Of a DNA stretch of 64,000 nt, positions 38,979 through 51,064 are shown piece by piece. Position numbers and translations under genes: made by a program. Source of the DNA: Amaranthus tricolor. Taxonomy: Eukaryota; Streptophyta; Magnoliopsida; Caryophyllales; Amaranthaceae. A model generated the notes under the pieces. It worked only from the letters and a program-made list of their open reading frames with translations, did not search any database and had not been told where the DNA came from. The stretch covers positions 22,761,204-22,825,203 of the forward strand of contig NC_080056.1 in the NCBI RefSeq assembly GCF_026212465.1. The letters run 5' to 3'. Position 1 is the stretch's first letter, and every line of letters starts with the position of its first letter.

Positions 38979-39382
38979 CTCCACCAATTTTTTAAATTTG
39001 TTATCAATAAATTGAAAAAATCCACATGAATTTTCTCTCTAAATTTAAAAAACTGTTGTAACAGCCACTAATTAATAAAATTTAATTATAATACTAATTA
39101 AGTTGATTTGCGATTCGAGTTAAGTTAATCCAGGTAATATTAGTTTAAAGATGATAATTTGTCTTATTATTTATTTTGACTCGTAGTTAAAGTTTTTTTT
39201 TATTTTATTTAAAGTGACGTTTGACTAAAGTAAATTTATGAGACTATTTTATTTTACCTATGATATTTATTTTAGTCAAACGTATTTAGTAAATTGGGAT
39301 AAAAATGTGAAACAATGTACTAATGTATGTGTGTCATGTTCTTAAGTGGCTTAAGACATATAACCCTTTGTCTTAATAGATA
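38979..39382. other. Short gene-free interval between MULE and hAT
   Basis: AT-rich with no frame. TGTAACAGCC at about 39057 resembles the start of gypsy-type LTRs (compare TGTAACACCC at 61025), but no matching end was found. Confidence 0.35.
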
Positions 39383-39676
39383 GTTGAAACTAGGGATGGC
39401 AATGGGTACTGGACCCGACCCGGATCCGTGGATTCGTATTCGTTTTCACGGATCTGGGTCTTAAAAATATAGACCTGTCGGATCCGGGTCGGATCCGGAT
39501 CCTTTTAAATTTCACGAGTCCGGATCTGGAGGACCCGTTTTATTTATTTTATATGTAAAATATATTCAGTGTTTACAAGGTATTTGATTTGAAGAATTAT
39601 ACAATGTTGTATTGTATTTCTGACAAAAATGTTCAAGAGATTAAGATCAGGTGCCTTTTCCTATTCTTTACCTTCC

Positions 39677-40251
39677 TATTATGAATGGTATCATGTGTGA
39701 CTTGAGTGCACAATTAAAGTGTGTATTCATGTGTGTGACTCTTGAGTTGTGGAATCGAAAAGGGTGTAATAAGGTGAAGAGTATTCATGGGAATTATTGG
39801 TGTTTATGAAGATTAAAGAAGATTAAGGTGAAGAGTATTCATGTGTGTGACTCTTGAGAAAATGCCTTTCAAGTTCTTGGAGTTATTTCATATTATTCAT
39901 TACTCTATATTAATACTGTATTCTAGTGAGCTATTGACATTCATGTACCTAGTACTATATATAGAGTTCTCATACTCACACATCAAATACATCAAACACA
40001 ACCCCTAAGCCAAACACATAGCCTTTTGTTTTTATCTCTTACTCAATTGTAATTCTTCATTTGTAAGTGTTGTTTATACACATTTGATATAATATAAACA
40101 GAAACTACACACCGCGGAGGACGTAGCCATCATTGGGTGAACCTCCTTAAATCCTTGTGTCTCTTTTGATTAGTTTACTTTGTCAAACGTTGTTTTGTTC
40201 ATTGTTGTTTGTATCGTTCTTAGCATCGTAACGGTTTTAGAAACATTTTCA
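39677..40251 (+). repeat. Copia 5' LTR (575 bp)
   Basis: Starts TATTATGAATGG and ends AACATTTTCA. A TATA-like CTATATATAG at 39955-39964 probably marks the promoter. Confidence 0.95.
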
Positions 40252-40253
40252 AT

Positions 40254-40266
40254 TGGTATCAGAGCC
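40254..40266 (+). promoter_or_regulatory. Primer-binding site for reverse transcription
   Basis: TGGTATCAGAGCC begins 2 bp after the LTR and matches the primer site used by most plant copia elements (initiator tRNA-Met). Confidence 0.92.
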
Positions 40267-40309
40267 AAGTTGATTTTACGGTGTCTTAAGAAGTTGTTAT
40301 TTGAGAATC

Positions 40310-43300
40310 ATGACTACAATGAAGCTTGAAATAGAGAAGTTTGATAGAAATGTAAATTTTGGCTTATGGCAAGTCAAAATGAGAGCCATTTTAATCTAAA
40401 ATGGCGTGCATAAGGCCATTGATGGTGTAGATAAGATGCCGGAAGGTATGACCGCGGCAAGATGGGAAGAGATAGACTCAAAGGCGTTATCAGCAATTCA
40501 ATTATGCGTTTCCAACGAAGTTCTAAGAGAGGTTGTTAAAGAAACAACAACTAAGGGGATATGGGAGAAATTGGAATCACTCTATATGGCCAAGAGTGTT
40601 ACCAATAGGCTACTTTCGAAAAGTAAACTCTACGATCTACGCTTGAAGGAAGGTAAATCTTTGAAACCTCACTTAGACGAATTTTATTCCATTGTTATGG
40701 ATTTACAAAATATTGATGTCAAGCTTGATGATGAAGACTTGGCAATTTACCTCTTATGTTCGCTACCCCCGTCTTACAATAATTTTAGAGAAACTCTACT
40801 TTATGGTAGAGATAATTTGAGTAGTGATGATGTGAAAAATGCCTTGACACAAAGGGATCTTATCGATTCACAATTGTCACAAAAATCACAAAGCAATGCT
40901 AGTGATGGGTTGTTTGTGAGAGGGAGGTCACAAGATAAAGGTTCCACTAGTGGGAGTGGAAACAAGGGTAAAGGGAGGTCCAAGTCTAGTAGGCCAAATA
41001 AAAATAAAACTTGTAACTATTGCAAGCTTAAGGGCCACATCAAGAAAGATTGTTGGAAGTTGAAAAAGAAAAATGAAGAGGAGGCTAGGGAAGGAACTAG
41101 TAATGCCAATGCTAGTTATGTGAATGATAGTGATGATGGTGATGTATTAGTTGCCACACATGGGTACAAAGATAATGATAAGTGGATTCTTAACTCGGGG
41201 TGCACATTCCACATGACTCCCAACAAAACTTTCTTCCATACATTTGAAAGTATTGATGGGGGAAATGTTACCATGGGGAACAACACAATATGTAAGGTTT
41301 TTGGGATTGGGAGCATTAAAATAAAGATGTTTGATGAAATGGTGAGGACCTTAACCGATGTAAGGTATGTTCCGGGCTTAAAAAAGAATCTTTTATCTTT
41401 GGGTACTCTTGACAAGATCGGGTGTAGAACCACTTGTGAAGGTGGAGTTATGAAGGTTGCTAGAGGCTCACTAGTAGTGATGAAGGGTAAGTTGAATGGG
41501 AGTTTGTATGCTCTTCAAGGTTCAACCATCCTAGGTTCGGCAAATGTTTCCACAAGCATAATGTCCGATCATGACACCAAACTTTGGCATTTGAGACTTG
41601 GTCACATGGGAGAAAGAGGTATGTTTGAAATCTCTAAACAAGGTTTATTTGATGGCAAGAAATTTGGGAACCTTGGATTTTGTAAACATTGTGTTTATGG
41701 TAAACACAAGAGAGTTAGTTTCAAACCCGCCATTCACAACACTAAGGGAATTTTAGACTACATTCATTCCGATTTGTGGGGGCCTTCACGAAAGCCCTCC
41801 CTTAGTGGTTGTAATTATTTGTTGACCTTTATTGATGATTTCTCTAGAAAAGTTTGGTGTTACTTCATAAAGCAAAAGAATGAAGTTTTTGATGTTTTCT
41901 TGGAATGGAAGAAGATGATTGAGAAAAAGACTGGTAGGAGCATCAAGACCTTAAGAACCGATAATGGTCTTGAATTTGTTGATAATAAATTTCTTAAATA
42001 TTGTTCTAATGAAGGCATTGTTAGACATAGAACTTGTGCAGGGCATCCTCAACAAAATGGCATTGCGGAGAGGATGAATAAAACATTGTTGGAGAGGGCT
42101 CGATGTATGCTAAAACAAGCAAATTTGGGGAAGCAATTTTGGGCCGAAGCGGTGGCTACGACATGTTATTTGATTAACCGCTCACCTCATACCGCCTTGA
42201 AATTCAAGTCGCCACAGGAAGTGTGGTACAACACTCCGGTAAATTATTCTAGTCTTAGAATCTTTGGTTGTCCAGCTTATATTCATGTAAATGATGATAA
42301 GTTGGAACCTAGGGCTAGAAAATGTATTTTTGTGGGATATGGAGTGGGTGTAAAGGGGTATAGGGTGTGGTGTAATGAATCAAAAAGAATAATTGTTTCT
42401 AGAGATGTTGTTTTTGATGAAAATAGCATGCTTGTATCTAGTATAGAAAAGTCCATTGATAATAATGTAAATGATGATGCACAAGTGGAGGGTCAACCTC
42501 CCAATATTGAAGATGATAAAATTGATGATGATGATCAACAAAGATCTCCATCTTTGTCCACAACTAGACAAATAAGGAAGATCGTGCCTCCAAGGAGGTA
42601 TATTGAAGAGTGTGATTATGTTGCCTATGCTGTCAACATTGCTAGCAAAGTCAAAGGGTTACATGAACCGAGTACGTACAAGGAGGCTATGGCCTCAAAT
42701 GACTCAAGCAAGTGGTTGATAGCTATAAAGCAAGAGATGGAGTCTCTTGCAAAGAATGAAACTTGGAATATTGTTGAAGCACCAAAGAAAAAGAAAATTG
42801 TTGGGTGCAAGTGGATATTCAAGAGGAAGGAGGGTCCTTCTAGTGACATTCCTCCCATCTACAAAGTAAGGGTAGTTGCAAAGGAATACTCTCAAATTGA
42901 GGGTGTTGATTTTCATGAAGTTTTCTCACCGGTGGTGAAACACTCTTCTATAAGATCATTACTTCCTTTGGTGGCGATGGAGGATTTGGAGTTACATCAA
43001 TTGGATGTAAAAACGGCGTTTCTTCACGGTGAGCTTGAAGAGGAGATTTTTATGAAGCAACCGGAAGGTTTTGAGGTAGCCGGTAAGGAAAATCATGTGT
43101 GTAGATTGAAGAGGTCATTGTATGGGTTGAAGCAATCTCCAAGGCAATGGTACAAGAGGTTTGATTCCTTTATGATTTCACATGATTTTATTAGAAGTTC
43201 TTATGATAGTTGTGTCTATCTTAAGAAATTTGAAGATGGTTCTTTATTGTATTTGCTCTTATATGTTGATGACATGCTAGTAGCTTGTAGTTATTTGTTT

Positions 43301-44236
43301 AAGGTGGAGTGCTTGAAAGAGTTGCTTTCAAGTGAATTTGATATGAAGGATCTTGGTGAAGCCAAGAAGATTCTTGGGATGGAAATTTTGAGAGATCGGG
43401 CTAAGGGTATCCTATACCTAAGCCAAAGGAAGTACATTGAGAAAGTTGTGCAACGTTTCTCTATGGATGATGCTAAAGGTGTGTCTACTCCTCTTGCCTC
43501 TCATTTCAAATTGTCCAAGAAATTGTGTCCACAAACAAAGGCGGAAGAAGAGCAAATGGTAAGAATCCCATACACTAGTGCCGTTGGTAGTGTTATGTAT
43601 GCCATGGTATGTTCTAGACCCGACATAGGTCATGCGGTGAGTTTAGTAAGTAGATATATGTCGAATCCGGGGAAGGGACATTGGGAGGCACTAAAATGGT
43701 TATTTAGGTATTTGAAAGATACTTCTAATGTTTGTCTTAAGTATGGGAAGAATTCAAGCGAGCTAACCAGGTTTTGTGACTCGGATTATGGTGGTGATCA
43801 AGATAATAGAAAGTCCACAAGTGGGTTCGTGTTTACTTTGGGTGGTTCGGCGATAAGTTGGCAATCATCTTTGCAAGATGTGGTTGCTCTCTCAACAACC
43901 GAAGCAGAGTACATAGCCGTTGCCGAGTCATTCAAGGAGGCAAAATGGCTAAAAGGTCTTGTTGGTGAAATGTGCAATAAGGTGTGTGAGGTAAGTGTGC
44001 ATTGTGATAGTCAAAGTACAATTCACTTGGCTAGGAATCAAAATACATTTCATAGAAGGACCAAACACATTGATATTAAGTATAATTTCATCCAGGATAA
44101 AGTCGAGCACAAAAGGGTGTTATTGAAGAAGATTGACACTACGGAAAATCCGACCGACATGATGACAAAGTCATTACCTACAACCAAGTTTGACGTATGT
44201 GTTGACTTGGTTGGTTTAGCTCCTTGCTTGAGATAA
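40310..44236 (+). pseudogene. Copia Gag-Pol polyprotein, one stop and a changed protease active site
   Basis: ATG 40310 opens a frame whose codon 30 is TAA (40397-40399); from 40406 the frame runs 1276 codons without a break. Positions counted from 40406: Gag (UBN2-like) to about 150, zinc knuckle CNYCKLKGHIKKDC about 202-215, protease near 260 with WILNSGCTFHM, where the catalytic DSG is NSG, GAG-pre-integrase LWHLRLGH near 395, integrase with HSDLWGP, RTDNG and QNGIAERMN (about 453, 517, 553), reverse transcriptase with YVDDM near 953, and RNase H with CDSDYGG near 1123. Order PR-IN-RT-RH is Ty1-copia; the Tork lineage is a guess. The stop and the Asp-to-Asn change should block autonomous function. 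Confidence 0.93.
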
Positions 44237-44321
44237 TGCCTTTTGGGGCATTTGAGGTGTGTATGTTTCTTTTGTTTATGAAGTGGATTCTTGAATGTTT
44301 TGACTTGGGTGAACTCAAGTT

Positions 44322-44332
44322 AAGGTGGAGAT
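44322..44332 (+). promoter_or_regulatory. Polypurine tract
   Basis: AAGGTGGAGAT lies directly before the 3' LTR, the usual position for priming plus-strand DNA. Confidence 0.85.
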
Positions 44333-44907
44333 TGTTATGAATGGTATCATGTGTGACTTGAGTGCACAACTAAAGTGTGTATTCATGTGTGTGACTCTTG
44401 AGTTGTGGAATCCAAAAGGGTGTAATAAGGTGAAGAGTATTCATGGGAATTATTGGTGTTAATGAAGATTAATGAAGATTAAGGTGAAGAGTATTCATGT
44501 GTGTGACTCTTGAGATAATGCCTTTCAAGTTCTTGGAGTTATTTCATATTATTCATTACTCTATATTAATACTGTATTCTAGTGAGCTATTGACATTCAT
44601 GTACCTAGTACTATATATAGAGCTCTCATACTCACACATCAAATACATCAAACACAACCCCTAAGCCAAACACATAGCCTTTTGTTTTTATCTCTTACTC
44701 AATTGTAATTCTTCATTTGTAAGTGTTGTTTATACACATTTGATATAATATAAACAGAAACTACACACCACGGAGGACGTAGCCATCATTGGGTGAACCT
44801 CCTTAAATCCTTGTGTCTCTTTTGAGTAGTTTACTTTGTCAAACGTTGTTTTGTTCATTGTTGTTTGTATCGTTCTTAGCATCGTAACGGTTTTAGAAAC
44901 ATTTTCA
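44333..44907 (+). repeat. Copia 3' LTR (575 bp)
   Basis: Starts TGTTATGAATGG and ends AACATTTTCA. Same length as the 5' LTR; the TATA-like sequence is at 44611-44620. Confidence 0.95.
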
Positions 44908-45532
44908 CTTCCCATGCTCTTTTTTCTTTTCGGTGCAATCTTCTGACCCGTGTGTCATGATTTGATGACTCTGGCAACTTATATTGTGATGTGTCAGTTC
45001 CTGTTCTCTGTTATTGTGCCTATCAGTTATAGTCCTTTATAAGATCTGCTTATTGATGGATGAATAATCCAAGCTTTTTACCTTTTGGTTGCCTTTGTTT
45101 AGTTATGTTAGTGCTTAGGGTAGCCCTATTCATAGTCCATTGATTTGTTATATTTTTTAAATATCTAGTTTTGCCTACCTTCCAATGGGTGAGATAAGTA
45201 TTTGCTTGAGAAGAAAATTAAAAGCTTGATCTTCCATGCAGCATCGAATTGTGTTGGATTTTAGTTTTTAAGATAGTTGATTTCCTTCCGCATTAGTCTA
45301 TAAATATCGCTTTATTGCAATCTAAACACATTTAAAAAAAATTAAAACTGGACCCGTTTTGGACCCCGATCCGGTATTGGATCCGCAGTATCCGCGGATC
45401 CGGATCTGGGTCTTGCAAAACTGGACCCTCGGATCCGGGTCCGGATCTGGATCCTATTCTTGAAAACGGATCTGGATCCGGGTCCACCTGGACCCCGTCC
45501 AGATCCGACTCGTTGTCATCCCTAGTTGAAAC

Positions 45533-47855
45533 CATATAGCCTTGGGTGTCAAGCATATGATACTCCTTAGTATTGAGGAGATCGGTAAGTTAAATAGAAA
45601 AAACAAACAAAGCTCACAAACAATTTTACATTTTCTTTATTTTACTCTCAAAAGCTCCATACCCATTCCTCTTTCTTATCTCCCTCCTTGAGCACCACCT
45701 CCACCCCCACCTCTGCCACCATGGCCACCGCCACGTCGACAATCCTAGCCGCCAACTTTATCACCACCAAATTACTCTTTCTCTTGAAGTATTAAGGTAA
45801 TTTCTATTAGCATCAAAGCTAGGTTTTTTGTAAAATAACTTGGGGATTTTCTAATCAGTTGTTCTAATTGGGTGATATGATTATGATATCAAATTATGTC
45901 TCTAGTATCAAATTGAGTTTCTTATCAAGTTTTTGGGTTCTTGTTTAGTGTTGATTAGTAATGGTTATTTGGGTTTAATTTTCTAGTATCAAATTGTGTA
46001 TTATGGATTCTGAAATTTCAGATCAGAAAAGATTCCTACTGTTTTGCAATTTTCTGTATTGTTCTGTTCGAGTCGCAGTTGCGTAGCCACTTGAATCGCC
46101 CCATTTCGATTCTGTGTGAGAGAGTTATGCCTATTTAGTAATGATGTGTCCTGAAATAGTACTAATACTAAAATGGGATTAGAAGCTATGAAATAAATTG
46201 AGTATTCTTTTAATCAAATGTTTAAGGTTGTTAATTGGGTATTTGAGATCAATTTAGGATTAATATATGTTTCTTTATTGGGTAATTATGGATGTTATGG
46301 ATACGTTGAGTATTATTGATGGTGTTGCAAGATGAGAGCTTGGAATGTTATCTTTTGGAGTTAGAAGTTGATTTACATAAGGTGTTTATTCAAATGCATT
46401 GATGAAGTTCATTGAATCTGATTTTTGATCGAAGAATTTGCTCATAAAGGTAATCCTACAAACACTACTATCTTTTAAATTTAAATTCAAGTTAATTCAT
46501 GTTTTATAAGTGTTATTTTGCTGCTGATTGTTTGGGATAAAATCGTATTATGAAAAGTGGATACTCGGATTTCTGTGTTCAAGCTGAGTTCAGAACTGGG
46601 TCTGAACTGTCGTCGCGTATACTGGGTTTGAATTTGTTTGACCTTGTTTTCTAGTCTTCATTAAAAGTATATTTTGTGTGTTATTGCCTTCTAAAATAAG
46701 TATATTTTGTATGTTATTGCCTTCTAAAATATGAGTCTTGAAATATGGTTTTATGTAATGAAGTATGATTGTTGATTTTAAAGAAAATCAAGTGAATTAT
46801 TATTTTGTTTTATATTGAAATATTCGACATTGAAAATTGTCCGTTTTTGGGAATTGGCAACGGATATTTATATCCGGATTATTGTGTAATCCTATAGCTT
46901 GATTTTAGGTAGTGGTTATTCGGATCGATTTCGAGCCCCCGATCCTGTTTCATTCTTGCAAGAGCCATATTTTCAGTGATGACGATCACCCGTGTTTTCA
47001 GGATTTAGAACAAGCCTACTTTCTGACGGTCCATTATATTCCCACGTGTTAAATTGTTGTTACATTATTATTTTAATATGAGTTTTGAATAAATACGTTT
47101 GGTATATAAAGTTTTGTTTGTTTCGAAATGAAATCATATGTTTCATTTGCCATATTGTTTCGCTATTGACTTGTAAAGTAATAGTCGTATTTTGATTCGC
47201 TATTAACTGGTAAAGTTATAGCCGTATTTTGATTCGCTATGAACTAAAGGTTCTATGCGTTTTATGTCGATACCAAACGGTGTTTATAAAAGAGTTTGGA
47301 TTTGGGTAAAATAATGTTTTACGAAATTACCAATTGAGCAAAGAATTTAATTAGAGATTTTATTAATGAGTTGTTTATGAATGTCATATTTTGTCGGATT
47401 ACTCAACAATTCAATTGTTGACAGTCTTTGATGGGGCCTATTCCTTATGGGGGATTGATCCATTTTCAGGTTAGCTCTGCTGTGGAGACGATGTCTAATT
47501 GTATTATGTGTTACGTGCGAGGCGAAGACTTATTTTCGAAATACATAATGTAAATTAGATATTTGTATATTAAATAGTAATACTTTTATAATGTTTTGTA
47601 AATAGCATTCACTTATTTAATGTAAAAAGTTTTAAAATACTCTGATATTGATTTGCTGTGGCTATCGAGCAACAGGTCGGATTCGGCCCAGAATTCTATA
47701 AGTCTTCCGCTGTGCTTTGATTATTATACAGTTTACGCTGGTTTGGGCTGTTTTAAGTGTAGTATAAATTTGCAAATTTCAGCAGGAAAAATCAAAACTA
47801 TCAAAGGTGGGGAAAGGGTTAGTTGAAGGTGTTTTGGCTATCTTTTTTCATGCAA
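45533..47855. other. Long gene-free stretch, possibly old LTR or untranslated DNA
   Basis: Begins with pyrimidine-rich sequence and a short proline/threonine-type frame around 45720 (ATGGCCACCGCCACG) that stops soon. The rest is TG-rich, with no frame above about 60 codons. Its texture resembles the long LTR at 61025-63472, but I cannot align ends or find a duplication. Confidence 0.35.
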
Positions 47856-48000
47856 TTAAAGCAAGGGCATTACTAAAGTTCGCCATCCTTTTCATTTTAT
47901 CGCCACCCTCTTCTTAATGAAATTACGAATTTGCCTTTAGACATTAAAAAATTACAAATTTGCCATTGGACTTTAAAACATTTTTTTTATTAATTTTATT

Positions 48001-48039
48001 TATATTATTATTGCTATTATTATTATTATTATTATTATT

Positions 48040-48120
<81 letters not shown>

Positions 48121-48322
48121 TAAAAAACAATAACTTAAAAAATAAATTAATTAAACAAAAGAAATTTTATAATTCGAAATTATAAAAAACATATTAATAC
48201 CAGTCGCACAAAAAGTGCGACTCAACCTAGGTACGGTCGCACTTTTTGTGCGACTGGTATTAATTTTTTTTTTAAAAAAGTTTTTATTAATTTTATTTAC
48301 ATTATTATTATTATTGTTGTTG

Positions 48323-48414
<92 letters not shown>

Positions 48415-48435
48415 GTTGTTGTTGTTGTTGTTGTT
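48001..48435. repeat. (ATT)n/(GTT)n microsatellite tracts
   Basis: Two tracts at 48001-48120 and 48300-48435. Inverted counterparts, (AAT)n/(AAC)n, lie at 48810-48950, with more ATT runs at 49045-49135 and 49582-49650. Poly-Leu, poly-Asn and poly-Ile frames across them are artefacts. Confidence 0.95.
48201..48257. repeat. GTCGC/GCGAC palindrome cluster in the small MULE
   Basis: CAGTCGCACAAAAAGTGCGA, then AACCTAGGTACG, then GTCGCACTTTTTGTGCGACTG. The whole unit can fold back on itself. A degraded half-copy is at about 48977-49000. Confidence 0.92.
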
Positions 48436-48828
48436 ATTTTTATTTAAGAAATGTTGTAATAAATTATTTTTGAATTTAAATAATTTATTTGAACATTTAA
48501 TTATTTTTTAATATAATAATAATTACCTCATTAGTGAAAGTAAAGAAACATTGACAGATACAGTTGGCTTCAATAAAGTGTTTTTGTTTAGGTTTGGTTG
48601 AAAATAATTGGTGCTGAGAGTCTCGATGCTATATGGAATAAGAAATCCACAACCATTTTACTAATTGAGCTTTTTTGAGCATTGTAAATGTAAATTAATT
48701 AATCGTAATCAATTCACCATATGGGAAAATTAAAATTCTGAATTTGAATCTACAGGGATTTTTTGAGCATTGTTATTATTACTATTATTTTAAAGAATAT
48801 AAAAAAGTTAATAATAATAATAATAATG

Positions 48829-48902
<74 letters not shown>

Positions 48903-49056
48903 AATAATAATAATAATAATAATAACAATAATAATATAAATAAAATTAATAATAATTTTTTTAAAAAAATTAATACCAATCGCACTTTTTGTACGACTGG
49001 TATTAATATGTTTTTGTTTTTTTTTAAAATTATTATTAATTTTATTTATATTATTA

Positions 49057-49088
<32 letters not shown>

Positions 49089-49098
49089 GTTGTTGTTG

Positions 49099-49132
<34 letters not shown>

Positions 49133-49179
<47 letters not shown>

Positions 49180-49578
49180 GAAAAGGTAAGTAGTATTAGA
49201 ACAGAAAAAAAAACTGTACAAGAGTACCAGAACATACAATATGAACAACCACCCTTGGTCTTAATGACTATAATAGCATCATTTTCTAACCCTGAAGCCA
49301 CCTTCTAGGAAGGGTTCAAAAGGGAAGAGCAATCATGTGCTAGCCACTAAGAGAACACATCACCAACCAAAACAACTATCTTAAGACAGATACAAACCAG
49401 TTTTTATCAGTACAAGATGCCTTCTTAGGCATTACACTAACAATTCGCCAGTAAACCTCTTTAGTGACTCTCTCAACAGTGCTTTGGTGACTTGCTATGC
49501 ATTTCCGCCAGACTGCAGCATTCCTTTGCTTCCAAATGTTGTACATTAGAGCAACATAGGTGCACTGGATCACTCTCC

Positions 49579-49580
<2 letters not shown>
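49133..49580 (-). mobile_element. 5'-truncated LINE (L1-type) with poly(A) tail
   Basis: On the minus strand a 65-codon frame (49573-49376) reads YNIWKQRNAAVWRKC, the IWKQRN block near the C-terminus of plant LINE reverse-transcriptase ORFs. About 200 bp of 3' untranslated sequence follow, ending in about 40 A residues (T run at 49137-49177 on the plus strand). Both sides are ATT repeats, so a target duplication cannot be resolved. Its structure fits target-primed insertion into the microsatellite of the small MULE. Confidence 0.82.
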
Positions 49581-49634
<54 letters not shown>

Positions 49635-49939
49635 GTTATTATTATTATTATAATAATTATTATTATTAAATATTTATTTTTGTTTTAATTATTATATTTA
49701 GTTTTTTTTTTAAGTTCAGTGGTAAAGTTGTAATTTTTTAAAATTTAGGGGCAAATTCGTAATTTGATTAGAGGGGTGGCGATAAAATGAAAAGGGTGAC
49801 GAACTTTAAGAATGGGGTTAAAACAACCCACGTGATCAAGGGTCTGACAGCAAAGTCTCTGAGGGCAGAACAACAGAAGACAATAGCATTTCAGAAGCTA
49901 AGATGTGGCATCTAAGATAAAGACATCTCCTATTTAACA

Positions 49940-50545
49940 GGATGAAACAAATCCTTCCTAATCTGAGCACACTAAAGGCTGAAACTGAATACCTATGCAC
50001 TATTTGTCTATTAGCTAAACAAATTATATTAGCTTTAAATAAAATTTCTGTTCAAACTAGTGATATTTTTCAAGTGATTCATGTAGATATTTGGAATCCT
50101 ATGAGACTTCAAACAAGAATAAGATGTACTGTGATTGTCACCATAGTGGATGACTTTAGTAGATATATTGGATATTTCTCATTCAAAGAAAATTAGAATT
50201 CTTGACTTATTTCAAGATATTCAATTCTAATGTTCAAACTCAATTTGAGAAACAAGTTAAGGGGTCAGAATAGATAAAGCTAAAGAGTTATCACAAGGAG
50301 ATACCTTGTGTTTTTACAAATGAAAAAGGCATACGCTAAAGAGTTATTTCAAGAGCCTTGTTTTTCTGGTCAAAAGTTCCCACTAGTTTTTGGGGAGACT
50401 GTGCTGAGTGTGCTGTTCACATCCCTTTCCATGAACAACAATCGATCTTTGAGACCCACGTTTCTAAAAGACCGGAGGTGTCATTGAAAGTGTTTCGCTT
50501 GAAATCAAGCAGTGCTTCTTTGTCAATATCATTGCAAGATTAGAC
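49940..50545 (+). pseudogene. Decayed copia integrase region
   Basis: The frame 49942-50196 has CTICLLAKQ, then FQVIHVDIWNP and TIVDDFSRYIGYF, the end of the GAG-pre-integrase domain and the start of a copia integrase core. Further on, FWGDCAECAVHIP near 50390 fits the block after the catalytic Glu. Frameshifts and stops lie between them, and no LTR is seen nearby. Confidence 0.75.
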
Positions 50546-51056
50546 CAATAAAGGAATAGTATCAAAAAAGATGTACAAGAGAAAAATGAAGGTAAGAGAA
50601 GTATTGATTTTGAAGCTTATCATGACGAGGAGATAGTGAGTGAAAGAAATTAATAGTGGAAGAATTTAGTTGGCTGAATGGTTACATGGGACAAAGTTAT
50701 ATATAGTAAGTCTTCCACTTTGATGGACTTTTCATCTCAGTTGCTAAGATGTACTTTATTATGTGTGGTAGTAGCATGTGCACATTTATGTTTTTGGGGT
50801 TCCACCATCGTCACGTTTCCTTCCCCAACTTTCAACAAGCCTATTTCCCCAGTAGCTGCTAAAACTATGTAAAACCTATATATGTCGGAGAAAGCAATGA
50901 ATTTGTAACTTAAAAGAGGTTCTGTGCTTAGGTTGTCGCATATGGTTGGGAAATCATTAATTAGTTTGGTGGTTGGAGGGTAAGATGATGGTGGCTAGTT
51001 GGGAATGGGGGATGGGGTGGCTAGTTACGGAGGGGGAGGGGTGGTTGTCGATTGGG
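50546..51056. other. Gene-free stretch, G-rich near its end
   Basis: Possible continuation of copia debris to about 50660, then unidentified sequence. 50960-51060 is a G-rich strand (GGGGGATGGGGTGG, GGAGGGGGAGGGG) beside the hAT insertion site. Confidence 0.4.
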
Positions 51057-51064
51057 GATGGAGG

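Larger units (their letters stand above)
39677..44907 (+). mobile_element. Ty1-copia retrotransposon, nearly complete, 5.2 kb
   Basis: Two 575-bp LTRs, a 5-bp duplication CTTCC (39672-39676 and 44908-44912), a methionine-initiator-tRNA type primer site TGGTATCAGAGCC at 40254-40266, a purine tract AAGGTGGAGAT at 44322-44332 and one gag-pol frame. By eye the LTRs differ at about nine positions (roughly 98.4% identity), including TA for TG at the start of the left LTR. This is the youngest large insertion in the window. Confidence 0.96.
39391..45524. mobile_element. hAT-type element with perfect 8-bp TSD, containing a copia insertion
   Basis: Ends are TAGGGATGGCAATGGGTACT on the left and, inward from the right, TAGGGATGACAACGAGTCGG. 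The identical 8-mer GTTGAAAC lies at 39383-39390 and 45525-45532. Without the copia (39677-44907) about 0.9 kb remains, with no transposase frame, so it is non-autonomous. Both arms are rich in GGATCC/GGATCCGG motifs (39415-39540 and 45360-45510), which likely pair as long imperfect stems. Confidence 0.9.
47865..49817. mobile_element. Non-autonomous relative of the OTU-type MULE, ~2 kb
   Basis: Ends GGGCATTACTAAAGTTCG and, inward from the right, CCCCATTCTTAAAGTTCG; both continue into CTTTTCATTTTATCGCCACC, as in the 20716-38969 element. Flanking 9-mers TTAAAGCAA (47856-47864) and TTAAAACAA (49818-49826) match 8 of 9. The interior has no transposase: it holds GTCGC/GCGAC palindromes, large (ATT)n/(GTT)n tracts arranged as inverted copies, and a truncated LINE. 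Confidence 0.93.

Noticed and set aside
45332..45556. 74-codon minus-strand frame with repeated Asp-Pro/Gly-Ser residues
   Set aside because: Translation of the GGATCC-rich terminal part of the hAT element.
45700..45800. Possible gene start at ATGGCCACCGCCACG
   Set aside because: The frame closes after a few tens of codons and no downstream exon could be supported.
48215..49301. Open frames of poly-Leu, poly-Asn, poly-Ile and poly-Lys
   Set aside because: Products of (ATT)n/(GTT)n and poly(T) tracts, not genes.
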